Shown: one piece after another, positions 12,429 through 24,444 of the stretch
How positions within the stretch are numbered: the first letter of the stretch is position 1
Layout of the letters: every line of letters begins with the position of its first letter
Assembly: GCA_028554645.1 (NCBI GenBank)
Contig: JAQOOI010000019.1
Coordinates: 930,001-994,000, forward strand
DNA length: 64,000 nucleotides
Direction of reading: 5' to 3'
Source of the DNA: Omphalotus guepiniiformis
Taxonomy: Eukaryota; Basidiomycota; Agaricomycetes; Agaricales; Omphalotaceae
Notes under the pieces: generated by a model
Databases searched by the model: none
What the model was told of the DNA's origin: nothing
What the model saw: only the letters and a program-made list of their open reading frames with translations
Translations under genes and position numbers: made by a program

Positions 12429-15400
12429 CTACGACTGCTCGCCCCCATCTCCTATGTGCCACTGTGTACTCATTCCACTTGGCATCGGCGTCGGACCATA
12501 CAACACACCATCCAAATCCGCACCGTCTTGCCCTATCATGCTTTCATTACCCATGTCGAAGTCGAGGCCACCTTCAGAGCCCCCATAGTTATATCTTTTT
12601 TCCATCTCGAAGTCATGCTCATAAGTCTGCTCATAAGCCTCCCCGTCCCCTGTATCTGCACCCGGCCTCGAATGCAAGGAGCGCAGCGACGCGAGAGAGG
12701 CCAAGTCCGCAGATGGGTGGATTGTCACCCCTTGTGTGCTCGAGCTGGAGGCATGCGGGGAACGGGACAAGCTAGAAAGAGGATCTGTTTCGATAATCGT
12801 CAAACTCGACTCCGCTTCAAATTTAATATTTTTTAGGTGGGGCGATCGTGAGGCAGAAGAATGATAGCAAGAAGGAAAAGACGGAGATGCAGTCAGCAAC
12901 ACAGGTTTTCTTTCTTCTTTAACGACGGGCCCACCATTTGCAGTATTCGCGATCATATTGGCATCCTCACTACCGTTCCTGATACCACCAAAGGTAGCAG
13001 AGGTAGCCTCGCCATGTAGCATTTCATCCAATTGATCTTCTTCCCTATCCGGTATTACATCGTTCACAGGTTCATGCGTGGTGCTCGAATCATGATGGTC
13101 AGGCGAAACCTGATGCGTACTAGTCATGCCAGACTCATAGTATGTGTTGTCAGTCGAGCTGTCGACACCACTATTCATAGCAGTAGTGGAAATTGTGGTG
13201 GCGACAATGACAGAAGTCGCAGCAGGGACATCATCATTAGCATCATCCGTGGAGGCGAACACCGCGACAGCAGACGTGACTGTGTCGGGATCAGTCACCG
13301 CTGCGGCATCTCCATTATCGCTGGCTTTGGATGCCTGCTGATCCTGAGGATCGACGCTGATGTGAATAGAGTGTCCCGGCTCTGGCTCTGGCTCTGATTC
13401 TGTTTGACTTGGATCCTGACTAGGCTCCTGAGTTGCACCGACGCTTTCTCCATTGACGATAGCGGTGGTTTCATCATCAACGTCCATCAAACCCTGTGTT
13501 CCGGTAACGAAGCCAGACAGGTCCGCCTGAGGCGGTATGTCAATGTCAATCGCGGGCGTGTGCGCATCCGTCTCAGGTTCGACGCCAGTTTCGTTATCAG
13601 GAGCAGGACCTGCTGCGAACGACGCGTCAGTCAAAAGAATTGATACTCAGTTTACGGAAAAAGAGACAACTTTCATATTCCAACACGAGATGGTTTCAAT
13701 AGAAAATGAGCAGCCCTCATACAATAGTGATACTAACCTGGCACGACATCGCTTCCTTCTGCCTCTTGGCCAGTCTGAGCAACTTGCTCTGTGTCGTTAG
13801 AAGTAGGATCGTCTATGAAGGGCAGTACGTTAGTAAAAGATGAGTTAAACACAGGAGATATCATGATTGATAAATTAAGAAGAAGTTGGCGCAACTCGAT
13901 AATCACAACAGGAAGAAAAGGTAGCTCGTACACACCCTAGGAACACTAACCTTGTGCTACATCATCACCTTCTACCTCTTGACCAATTTTCGCGGCCGGC
14001 TCGGTGTTTTTATTGACAGCGATGGTATCCTCTTCTGTTGCAGTCGACCTAGGAGCATCAGACTTCTCAGGTGCGTCTCCATTCTCTTCAAAATCCTCCA
14101 TGTCGATATCGTGTTCACCATCTGCATCCTCATCAGCTTCATTTGCCAGAGCTTTCTGAGTACCAACGCCATCATCATCCTTAGCCTTTCCCTTTCCCTT
14201 CTCGGTCAATTGCATTTGGCTAAACGGAGTGAGCACTACTCCAACGAAATTCGAACGAGCTCGGACTTTGTTGCTGCTCTCTACAGTGGCATCAAGCGAA
14301 AGCGGTGGTTTGGCAGACGACCTTGGCTTCGCTGGACTGCGCGCGCGGTTTTTAGCGGATGACTCGGCGTTCTTCTTTTTCCGTGAATATGTCCTCTTCA
14401 CCGCTTTGGGTAGCGGCGTAGTCAGAGTTCGTGGGATGGGACTCTTTGGGGGACGGACAGTACGCGAGGGACGAGAAGACGCGATCGAGGTGAATGCGGA
14501 CCCATTAGCATTCTGAGCGACAGGAGTGGCGACCGGAGCAGGGGAGGAATGTCTACGTGGCCGTCCTGGACGGCGAGAGATCTTTTCGGTTTCAACTACG
14601 TCCATAAAATTTTCATCGTCATCATCGCCGTCGGCATCAGCGTCCGAAATTTCATAATCTTCAGTGTCTGGTGATTCGGGTGAGATGGACTTTGGAGGAG
14701 CTTTGGTTTTTGATAATTTGCCTGGAGGTCTGCCTCGCTTAGGCCGACTCGCCTCTGCTTCAACGTTTTCTGTGTCTTCCTGTTGGGCTCCAGATCCTCC
14801 CGGGCTAATCTTAGGAGATTTGCGTGGCCGACCTCGACCTCGCGCTTTTTTCGGTTCAACTGCATCCGCTTCCCTATCGTCCTCATCATCTAGAACCGGC
14901 GGGCTTACTGCAATGTGCGACTTTCTTTGCATTGGCTTCTTTGTCCTTGCACTGGCACGCTCGGTGGCACCACCTCCGCGTGAGCGTCCTCTTCGCAGTG
15001 CGACACTGGCACTTTCCTCTTCTTCATCTTCATCATTCATCTCGACGTCGTCATCCTCATCAGAAGACGTCTCGCGCTTTCGAGCCCGACTCTTAAGTTC
15101 CCTTTTTCTCGAGAGGCTGGCTTGCACACCAGAGCCAGCGGCCGACGACCGACCACGGCGGGGACCAGTGCTGATACTTTCACCAACATGTACATCTCCA
15201 GCTGTCTTGCCAGATCGCGTGTTCATACGAGCTCTCTTCGGTGAACCCGACGAAGTAGACTCTAGCTTTCCACTCGCGTTATCGTCTTCATCCTCGTCTT
15301 CATCTTCCTTCTCCTCCGCCTTTCTTTTTCGGCCAGAACGTGTGGGAGTTGTGGGAACTGGTGCAGAAATAGCTTTTCGCGTAGACCTTGTAGAGGGCGC

Positions 15401-15873
15401 TGTAGGTTTCTCGGTAGAATTTTGGGTAGTCCTGGAGGACGAAGATGATGCAAAATTGCGAGTAGCTCGCGTCGCTCGCGTCTCTGGTTCTGCGTTTGTG
15501 ATAGAGAAACGGGTAGACCTCGTAGCTGGTGCGGTGACTGTCGAAGATTGAGCTGTTCTTGGGGAAGATTTAGGCGCGGCTTTCGATTTAGTTCTTGTCC
15601 TAGGTGACGAGGTAGCTTCTTCTTCTACATCATTTGCTAGATAAAACGGCAGAGAAATAGTCAGTCCAGACAAGACGTATGGTTGAATTGAGGGTGATAG
15701 CTAAAGAACTAAACGTAAGACTCACCACCAGCAGAAGATAGATCCCTCAGAAAAGCAATCATGTCCTCCCGTTTGCGAAGGTTTGGTTGGCCTAAGTCGC
15801 GCAATATAGAGCGAAGCGTTTCCGCCTTGAGCTGTTCAAAAACCCCATCTGAAACCTCGATGGTCGACGACAT
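12429..15873 (-). CDS. SAP and AT-hook chromatin-associated protein
   Basis: Large, mostly disordered nuclear protein of roughly 1,000 residues. The first exon starts at 15873 (MSSTIEVSDG) and encodes a SAP-like helix pair: LKAETLRSILRDLGQ, then NLRKREDMIAFLRDL, a DNA-binding motif typical of chromatin scaffold proteins. After introns a long exon (about 13950-15640) is rich in Arg/Ser/Lys and acidic runs and holds AT-hooks: GRGRPRKSPK (~14815-14845), KRGRPPGKL (~14715-14745) and RPGRPRRHSS (~14550-14580). The C-terminal exon (~12429-13600) is acidic and Thr/Ser/Asp-rich without a known fold. A short exon at about 13740-13812 looks like a duplicate of the end of the preceding exon. It probably binds AT-rich DNA; the exact role is unknown. 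The antisense strand shows a long frame caused only by codon bias. Confidence 0.75.
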
Positions 15874-16411
15874 TCCTCCAGCTGGAATTCCCTAGCTGCA
15901 CCGTACTTGCTAAGTAATCAAAACGAAACGAGAAAGAAATAATTACTCACTTTGAACGCGAAGGTGAAACTAAGCTCCAAAGATGATCGTCGAATTCAGA
16001 ACGGATGAACAATACAATACTGCAGCAGTATAAGGAAAGTTGTTCCCACACGTCTCAGGACAGTGTTTAACGCTCATGATCATAGTATAGCGCTCAAATC
16101 CTACCCTCATGCTCTAGAGTCTGCGGCCGGGCTCTTTCAAAGTACGATACCTTCCGCACCCTGACACCGTGATTATTCAGTTTGTGAGTCTCGAGGTCCG
16201 AGACTATGGCAACGTTTCTCAATAACTTAAAGTGTTCCTTTCAATTCAGAGAACATACACATATCATCATCTCATATTCATTAACAACGTTATACAACCA
16301 GGGAAAAACAATACTGGTATACTACCCGTATCGATAGCCCAGCAGAACTGGAACCATAAACCAGACTACGATGCAGGTATCTCGAATCGAAACATGTTCA
16401 CATCACCCTGC
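15874..16411. other. Intergenic
   Basis: Separates the SAP/AT-hook gene start from the hydrophobin stop, so it holds the promoter of the former and the 3' region of the latter. No other feature is recognised. Confidence 0.5.
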
Positions 16412-16926
16412 CTACAAGCTAATGGAAATAGGGGTGCATCCGATGGCGATGATGCCGTTCTACACGACGCGACGACTTAGTCGTGATACTGAAGAATGCT
16501 TGCTAGGTCACTTACGAAGTTGTTGTTCTCGCAACAGACTGGCTGAGCCGTGCAGCTGTTGCCTCCAACTCCGACAACGGAAATCGGAGAGCAGGTAATA
16601 CCACTATGAGACTTGAGTACGTTGTATGGGCTAATGAACAAACAACTTACATGGGAATGTCCAGGCCACCGAGAACGACGCCAAGAAGGCCGAGGAGAAG
16701 ACCAAGGGCTGAATCGGCGGACTACAAGAGCAGTTATATCAATCTCTTGCTGAGACAACTTGAATGTTCTCTCTTCTTCACTTACAGACTGGACTGACTG
16801 GCAACACTGCAGTGCACCCGTGGAGCACTGACCATCCTGACGAGGAATGACACTGGCAGCCGCAAGGAAAGGAAGCGCAAAGAGCGCAAAGACGAAAAGA
16901 GAGACGGAGGAGGTGCGAGCGAACAT
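16412..16926 (-). CDS. Class I hydrophobin
   Basis: Small secreted amphipathic protein that self-assembles at air-water interfaces and coats hyphae and fruit bodies. The start MFARTSSVSLFVFALFALPF is a signal peptide. Three introns interrupt it. The joined protein of about 107 residues has all eight cysteines in the hydrophobin order: C-6-CC-32-C-12-C-5-CC-12-C-7-end, with the hydrophobic stretch SALGLLLGLLGVVLGGLD between the third and fourth cysteines. The eighth cysteine sits in a last exon (IAIGCTPISISL, stop at 16412-16414) reached by a splice right after CENNNF; ignoring that splice would truncate the protein. The long C3-C4 loop marks class I. A TATA box lies about 85 bp upstream, fitting strong expression. 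Confidence 0.95.
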
Positions 16927-17007
16927 GGTGAACTTGAAAGGCTGGTAAGAGAGTGTAGTAGAACTGGAGTTGTGTTCGACTGGAGAATCAGGCTGACTTG
17001 CACGCCG

Positions 17008-17014
17008 TTTTATA
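17008..17014 (-). promoter_or_regulatory. TATA box of hydrophobin gene
   Basis: TATAAAA on the minus strand, 82-88 bp upstream of the hydrophobin ATG at 16926, followed by a C/A-rich leader as usual for highly expressed fungal genes. Confidence 0.6.
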
Positions 17015-18117
17015 CTTTTCAGGTACCCGTATTGCTGATTTTGGGTTACGAGCAGCGTATGCTTGGAATAACGGTTATGGTTTCGATCATTCTGCTTGAT
17101 TCTGATTATATTGTCGATGTCGTTGACTGTGTGTGGTTCACATGCATGCAAGAACTCTTTTTTCTTCTTCGCGACCCCTGACAAGAGCAAGCATTTCTGG
17201 AGCTCGCGTTTTCAACGATGTTGGATCACAGGTTATCCAGAAAGTCTTCCGCCGAAGTTCGAGCTCGCTAAAACTATCACTAAAATCGGTTCGAAGCATA
17301 CCATTTCTACTTTTTGCTTGGCGACTCAGAGAAAACTCTTGAAATGCCTTTTCTAGTGACAGAAAGGCCATTGCATTACTCGCAGCTACTACCACCGACA
17401 CCACGACAATATGTTTTCTGTCCTACACATACATATCCAACAAGTATGCTATCGACCTTCGACAGCGTCTGTCGAGCTTCTCCTGCTGTCCGATTGTCCT
17501 TCTGTTTCCCTCTTTCAACCGAAACTTTGTATTAACGTCAGTCACTAGATTTCAGACTATAAACTCTTCAACCTTGCCATGTGTGCTCCGGATTTCCTTC
17601 TCGGGGGACTTCATTCCACCTGTCATTAACATCGTATGTGGTACCGAATGCCTGGCTATTTTAAAGGCACCACTATGCAAAAATGGTTTTTTGACGGTCC
17701 TAAGTACTAAAAGTACTCTTGTCAAAGTATCTGATTTTGGAAACTCGGGGTCAGAGTGTAGGTTATGACTCATTGGCATCATGAACGTTAACGTTGGGGC
17801 CTGAACGATCGATATGGCTTTATCAATTCTTGTTACTTTTCATGTTGTTAGTGATACGACAGGATACGACTTGCACTCGTTAGTGACGAAGGTATCAGCT
17901 ATTGGCTCGGGGCACTATGCCGACCAACTCCGCTGCCGTTGCAGACGGTGCTGAACGGTCGGCATTGTTACGGCAATCAATACTATTTAGTAAACAGTTT
18001 GACATGAAAACACAGCCTCGGCGTAATTTCAGCTTACTGTGCGAGAAAAGTAGTTCCAAAAAAGGCAACTTCTGACAAAATAGCGATACTGGCATCTCTG
18101 ACGTCCGTCTACTTACC

Positions 18118-18260
18118 TTCTCCTCTTCCCGAACTTTCCCCCTTCGACACCTTGCAAACACGTTCTCTACATCCGTTCTCTTTTCTCCCTTAATCTCCCT
18201 TTTCTTTTCTCTGCCTTTCCCCTTGACTTCCTTCTGTTTCTTCTTCATTTTCGTCTTCAA
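18118..18260 (+). promoter_or_regulatory. Pyrimidine-rich promoter tract
   Basis: A strongly C/T-biased stretch on the plus strand ends 70 bp before the BTB gene ATG. CT-rich blocks just upstream of the start site are common in fungal promoters. Confidence 0.4.
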
Positions 18261-18329
18261 GGCGCCACAATTACTTTGAGTACAGAGACAGTCGTGTCAA
18301 GTCATTCTACGAGAAAATCAATTCTAGCT

Positions 18330-19570
18330 ATGCGTGCACCCACCACCGTTCGAGACTCTGAATACTACCTCTCTGAAGGCAACACGGTGATTCAAGTTGA
18401 AGACACTCTCTTCAAGGTGAGCTTGAGATCCGAATCATGGGAATGCTGAAGCACCAAGCCTATTAGATCCACAGGTTTCTTCTCTCTCGAGATGGATCAG
18501 CATTTGAGGGCATGTTCTCGCTAGACGATAGCCAAATATCGGCCCTTGACGGCGATGAGAACTCAAAAGAAGGAACCAGCGACGACAACCCAATACTTTT
18601 GCACGGTGACACGCCGGACGAGTTCCGGGCACTTCTGTGGTCGCTATACGCATTGTGAGTAGAGGCTTCATGCTCCCTGCACGTTTTTTCTCTGCACTAG
18701 CGATCATTTACATAAATCTCTAGGCCAGCAGAAGTGTTCCGGATGCCCTCTACACAAGCTGAAATCATTCGTTTGATTCGGCTTGCACGTATTACCCACA
18801 AGTATACGTTCCGGACTACCGAGTCCTGGGCACTACACGTCCTCACCATCTGCCAAACTTCCGATTTGCCCTCCGAATCTATCTTCTCTTCTACCCCCAT
18901 CCTCACTCAACTCACTGAAGTTGCCGTGTTGTGCAATAATGAGGAGCTTCACGAAGCTGTCGAGCCGATCTGGGCTGACCTTCTTTTCACAGGCCAAACT
19001 GATGACATTGTCTCCGCTATGACCGTCGCCGACAAACTTAATCTCCGGCCCCTCCTTGGACTAGCGTACTACTTGATGATGCTTAAAGGCAAGGAGGAAT
19101 GGGTTGTTTCGCCCAAGTTGACGAGGGACCAGAGGATTCGGCTCTTATCAGGATATTACAACCTAAGCAGAGCGTGCGATGCGCTTCCGACTAACCCTCC
19201 GGTGCTAGTGCATCACCCATCGTGTTTCCTACCGGCTCAATCCAGCCCTCAGGGAAGTGCGGCAGTACATGCCCACCAACGATGCGGAGAGGCCTGGACT
19301 ACGTTGTGGGCAACGATGACGGGGCGGATGATGGGTAGCGATGGTTACGGAAGCCAGGCGTTGAAGATTCAAAGTGTAGATCTGTTGCGGAAGCTGCATC
19401 TAGTGAACCATTTGTTGGAGAGTCTGGTCAACGGGAGTGGGGAAGCAGGGCCAGATGGGATGTTTGGGTCGGGGAATATGAATAAGGCATGCTTAAGGAA
19501 CGCGCTGAAGGCATCGGAAGACAAGGTGAACGATACCTTGTACGCCCTGGCTGATTGCTTTGTGGAGTGA
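18330..19570 (+). CDS. BTB/POZ domain protein
   Basis: Predicted BTB/POZ protein of about 370 residues of the type expanded in mushrooms; such proteins often serve as cullin-3 ubiquitin-ligase adaptors. The start MRAPTTVRDSEYYLSEGNTV leads into VIQVEDTLFK, then after an intron IHRFLLSRDGSAFEGMFSL, the hallmark BTB strand-helix. The second intron splits the Leu codon in YALPAEVF. The rest is helical, with LIRLARITHKYTF and LLSGYYNLSRACDAL, and no kelch or MATH repeats. The two introns (about 18417-18465 and 18656-18722) have GT-AG ends. Substrate and partner are unknown. Confidence 0.85.
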
Positions 19571-21484
19571 TCGGTAGACCGAGCCTGCAGGCACTGGGAC
19601 GATAACAGACGATAACTGGTGTGAGGTTACCGTTACGCCCAGGTCATCAAGCGTTCGAGAAGGACATTGGTCGGGGCCGGGCGGGCGTAGGTCCGTCTAT
19701 TTGTCTAGGATGATGTTGCTGAACGGGGTTACAGTTCCCGTACATGTGCGGCGGTTGGGACGGTGGCTTGACCTTTTTGGCAAGCCCGCAGTTCACCGAT
19801 TCTCTCTTTTTGTGCATAACATAAACGCTTAAAACAACAACATCGGGATCGACTTCTCGTACTTCCACTACCATACCATCGTAATCCTTGTCATCATGGA
19901 CAATTCCACACACCACTCACATTTTACTCGTTGTATCAGGAGGTCGTGTTCGGCTGCTATCCACGGTCAGCCTGAAGAAGTAGTACTTGAAACTGTATCA
20001 TATCACTTATCTTTTCCCAATGCTTCTCTGTTCGTTGTCTAGTTTTCGTAGCTACTTGCATAGATTATTCACGCAATCTTGTGATTGTGGGTCAAAGCCC
20101 TAGGGAAGAGCTTTGCATTGTGGCTGAGCTTGTGCTCCACAGTGACGCAGACCGCGACGTGCATGACTGAGGACAAAAATCATGGAGTACAAAGAGCACA
20201 TATGCAGTGTCACCGTCAGTTTTGGACATGCTAATTGCTACATATATGTACTGATTTAATGTACAGGGACAGGGAAGTACCTGATAGGTGCACGAACACG
20301 CAACTGGTGCTCACGCAATCTGCACTGTGCAGGGCTTTTTGGTCAACAGCCAATTTACCGAGATCACAGCCCGAGATATCCGAAAGATCTTCATCTACAC
20401 GGGTCCTCTTTGAATTTCAACCACTGCTGGTCAGCAGCTCAGCCAGTCCACGAAAGTCGACGAAGGTGTCAAGGCAACTGTATGATTATATGGAAGTCTC
20501 GCGATAAGACAACACCATACTCGAAAACGAACATGAAAATGCGTAGGTGCCATACTGTTTGCAGGAGGTGTTCCCTGTTTTTGGACTGGACTGTGAAATT
20601 GGTTTACCTGAACGAAGCTGAACGAGGAAAGTTGAAAGTTGAAACTCCCGGCGATTGACACTCGCTTGCTCGCTTGATGAAGCCGATCCAGGAGAAATTC
20701 CGGTGTAAAGCGGGCAAGAACCGGAACAGGAGATGTAAGAGGTCCTACATATCCATATGTAAGGTCTTGACCTGTCTTGACCCATTTCTTTGAGTTTCAA
20801 GAACACGAAAGAGACGCTCGAAGATGCTTACCATTGTCCAGCTGTTATCGACTTTGAAATACTGCGACACTATGAAATTTTTGAGAGCGATAGGAGTCTA
20901 CGGCCGCGCGTAAAAGCGGGCACGGTCACATGATCGCCGTCGGCAATCATAAATAAGGTGCAGAACGAGTTTTAACCTTTTTTCTTTTTCTTCTGGTCCG
21001 CCCAATTCGCCCCGAATTCGCCCCGTTCGTCCCAGGCCCTTGTGTTCGAGAGACAGAAAGGGGGTTGTGTAACCAACTCACCAACTCTAAATTAGCGAAC
21101 CTGCATCAATAAACTGCGATACGAATTATCGAAGTTCTTCTGCAGCCTGCAGGCCCGCACAAATCCGTGCGGGGTCAGACTTGACTTCGATATTTACATT
21201 GTATACTTGCTTTCTGATGGTATCGGAAATTGACAGGCCAGAGATGAAGAAGAGCTTTGAAATTTGTAGCCACTGGTAGTTGGCAACCTGTCGGCCCAAG
21301 GTTCTCCTCCACATAGGAGCTTCAAGATCTTAAACAGATCGATTTCAGCGTCGAATTAAAAATTTTATTTGTTTTAGGAGGGAATACCTGGAAGCTTTAT
21401 AGGAGCTATAAGGACCTTTGTTCAGCCGCTCCGCTCCTACATATAACAAGTTCGTCTCGGTTTGGTCCACGATCCATCGCCGAG
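19571..21484. other. Intergenic, no gene recognised
   Basis: About 1.9 kb with only short unrelated frames on both strands. A small duplicated aattcgccccg lies near 21006-21026. The last ~100 bp are the promoter of the plus-strand membrane protein at 21485. Confidence 0.5.
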
Positions 21485-23483
21485 ATGTCATTGCTGTTCA
21501 AGACAGAATATCCGTGAGTGCTGCACTTGACTGACCATTCACTATACCTACCTATCTCTTGCAGGTTCGTTCCCTTGGAGGTCACGAATGGCGATCTGGT
21601 TCTCGATTGTATCGCGTTCGGATGGTTTGTGCGTTGATCTGTCCAATGTATTTAGACGGTGTCAGTACTAACACTCTAATATCACATACGCAGTTCGGAT
21701 TTGCGTATTTTGTGTTCATTGACGCTATTCGTGAAACACAGCGTGCAACCCGCAAGTTCTCTGGATACATTGTCATGATCTGGCTGGAGATTGCTTCGTA
21801 CGCCATCTGTTTACTGCTCTCGTGTCCCTCGTAACTCAACTTGACGTCCTTGAAGTAATATTGGTTTTGCTGTCCTTTCCTGGGCTTACCTGTACGTCTC
21901 AATGTCGTTGTGCGTGCACGCTGTGAGCGCTGACAAACTCCTCAAATCTTCCAGGAACGGGCACATTGCCCCCGGCCTCGGTGTCTTCGTTGGCATCATC
22001 ATATGCTGGATCACTCAGGTAATTTTCACTCGTAGTGCTCTTCCCTCCTGCCGCTACAGTACTGATATTTGTTTTTCGCAGATTCAATGTATTATGCTTA
22101 TCATCGCCAACCGGACATGCCTGCTGTACTCTGATCGAAAAGTTCGTGTGAGTGCTCATGGACATCCCTGTGTTCGATCTCATTCAACTCCGCTATGTTA
22201 ATTCAGATGTTGATAAAAGGCTTAACTGCAGCCATTGTCACTTGCATTTCCATCAGTGTTGCCTGTATCTGTATGTATCGTTACGTTGTTTCTTGGTATT
22301 TGCTGTTTGAACGCAGAACTCTACTTAGGGATTCCTGCTCAGCTTCAAATCAGCCAAAAATACATCGCTGTGAGTTAGCTTTCTCTATCTTATATCTCTC
22401 TGCTCATTTCTGAGTGTTCCAGCTCAATCATTGGTGAGTACTACACCTCAAGATAAATGTTAAGGCAATGTCTGAATTTATGCGTCGGATAGGTACGACA
22501 AGCTTGAGAAGAGTATATATCTCGGTAGGACTAAGCAATTACATGATTTATACGATAACTGATCTCTCTTTAATAGTCCTAGATGCTGTTCTCAACATAC
22601 TGTTCATTCGGACCATCAAGAAGCGATTGGTTGATCACGGTGTGGGTACTTTGTTACATTTTATTCCATCTTCTTTGTTTGCTGATTAAATTCTCCCTGA
22701 ATCAGCTCACCAAATACGACCAGGTCGTCAAGTGAGTTGACCAGCGCCGTCCTATTTTTTTGACCGTTTTGTTAACGTGAATCACAGATTCAACGAGTAT
22801 ATCATTTTTGTGTCTGTTGCTATGGACGGTTTCCTCCTCGGTATGACTACTCTACGGAACACCTTCGTATGTTGTTTCGCTGAACCTCTGACCATCACTG
22901 AATAAGCTAAAATTCTTTTTAACGATGAATAGGTGTACTGTCAAGTATGTTTGAATCTTGAGTCCCTGCTATTGCTCCTGAGCTCACATGCCTTTAGTTC
23001 CATCCGATCACGTACATTGTCAAGCTCAAGATTGAGATGAGCATGTCTCGTATGTTTCCATACGTTTACATTCTGTTCCCTCTATTAAATGCATCTCACA
23101 GAGCTAATTGTTTCTGTCGCTCGATCCACGGGTGTTACGGTATATGAGGCCGACAAGACAACGAGTCGGAGTCATGATCGCAGCGGTAACGGAAATGCTA
23201 TTCAACTGTGAGTCCGCACACCTTCCGCTCAAATATCCATTCACTAATTTCACCCATGATAGTACGACTGTCCATGTTTCTACTCATGTTTACACACATG
23301 GCGGCAGCGACGACTTTCGTGAGTTCTTCGACATATCCTTTTCGTACCTATACCAAATCTAACTTTTTGCTCTTCGGCTTCCCAGATCCAACTCGTTCAT
23401 CAGGTGAAATGCGTAAAGGAGAGGTCGTTGACGTTGATGATCCCCCTCCCGGCGTGAAGGCCATTGATTTCAGGCCCACTTGA
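21485..23483 (+). CDS. Fungal multi-pass (seven-helix-like) membrane protein
   Basis: Intron-rich gene (about 13-14 small exons) for a membrane protein of roughly 370 residues. The start is MSLLFKTEYP; spliced text includes FGWFFGFAYFVFIDAIRETQ, RATRKFSGYIVMIWLEIASY, NGHIAPGLGVFVGIIICWIT, QIQCIMLIIANRTCLL, LKGLTAA-type and LVLDAVLNILFIRTIKKRLV helices, and YIIFVSVAMDGFLLGMTTL. This pattern matches a fungal integral membrane family with a conserved RET-R-RK loop and a VLDA-LN-xFIRT helix, of unknown function and receptor-like topology. The C-terminal ~80 residues are hydrophilic and end VDDPPPGVKAIDFRPT at the TGA 23481-23483. No catalytic motif is visible. Confident as a gene; function unassigned. 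Confidence 0.8.
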
Positions 23484-24444
23484 GCACGATAATCCAACGA
23501 ACGGATAAAATCATCTAATGTAAAAGCGATTTAGAGCGAGTGGCCCGTAGGGCTTGCTTGTGGTATAGGGCTATCAATACACACTATATTATACCAAGAC
23601 ATTCCTTTAACTTTGACTGTCGTTCTGGAATAACGATATCTAGAAGTCTTGTGAATGAAACATGTTTGTGCTTTTTGCTTGATCCGAGTCTACCACCTTG
23701 ACAAGTTGGCCTCCTAAAAGGCTTACCAATAATATCTGTTTCCAGTCGTAGACGATACAGGCTACATAGTTATAGCGCATATCAAATGGACACCCCCTAA
23801 TCCCGGGAATCGGCATCTGCGGGAGGCAGCCAAAGCAAGTATTAGCATGGCCACGTGACTTCCAGAGAACATTGAATTTGGTTTGTAGCCCGGCAGAGGA
23901 AAAGGTAAATACTTGCCACGGAAACCTCTGATGAGAGGGTGAAGAATCTCCTGGTGACTGCAACAGTGCAATTGAATCTACACTGCTGGCTACTGCTGGT
24001 CGCTCAAGCAGTTGCCAGGGGGGGTCCAAATACGGGAAACAGCGCTCATCCTTCTGGAACAGAGTCTAGGGCCATTCGGGGTCTTCGGACTTTTCATAGA
24101 TATGGTCGTCTTTTTGCATTCTCATGAACATATGGATTGACTGAACCAGTCTGACAATGTAGATCAATCTTCGACGCGTGGGGAAGCACTTATCTCCACG
24201 ATTAAGTGTTCACCGTCACTGACATATGCTGTGGGTATTGACGAATAAATGAAACACTTTGGAGTCATTTTATACGTTCTAATACTCGCACTGTAATCAT
24301 CATCATCATATTTTGAAGATACAACGTATAATATTATGGAGACAGCTCTAAGATAGGGATACAAACGAGGGGCTACGATCTTGGTGTCCAACTCTTCCTG
24401 CCAGCACAACGTCCTTTATTCAGCCTTATTGCACTTACACACAC
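23484..24444. other. Intergenic with possible exon remnant
   Basis: Lies between the 3' ends of two convergent membrane-protein genes. The only suggestive content is a splice-flanked 30-codon frame at 23727-23816 on the minus strand. Confidence 0.4.
23727..23816 (-). pseudogene. Orphan exon-like remnant, membrane protein type
   Basis: A 90-nt open stretch is bounded by a canonical acceptor (cccgcag) and donor (gtaagc). It encodes MPIPGIRGCPFDMRYNY and then hydrophobic residues up to QILL. The PIPG-GC...-hydrophobic layout recalls an extracellular-loop exon of the mushroom DUF6533-type seven-helix proteins, but no partner exons were found, so it may be a relic or chance. Confidence 0.22.

Larger units (their letters stand above)
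16927..18329. other. Intergenic, divergent promoters
   Basis: Lies between the hydrophobin (minus) and BTB (plus) starts, so it carries both promoters. A TATA box is near the hydrophobin and a pyrimidine-rich tract is near the BTB gene; no coding exon is recognised. Confidence 0.5.

Noticed and set aside
14664..15551. 295-codon plus-strand frame with Ser/Arg-rich product
   Set aside because: Antisense shadow of the SAP/AT-hook exon; its low-complexity runs mirror the coding strand.
18061..18260. Minus-strand Lys-rich frame of 121 codons
   Set aside because: Produced by the C/T-rich promoter tract before the BTB gene, not by coding constraint.
20235..20660. Short overlapping frames in the 19.6-21.5 kb gap
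   Set aside because: No motif recognised in any frame, and splice joining gave nothing convincing.
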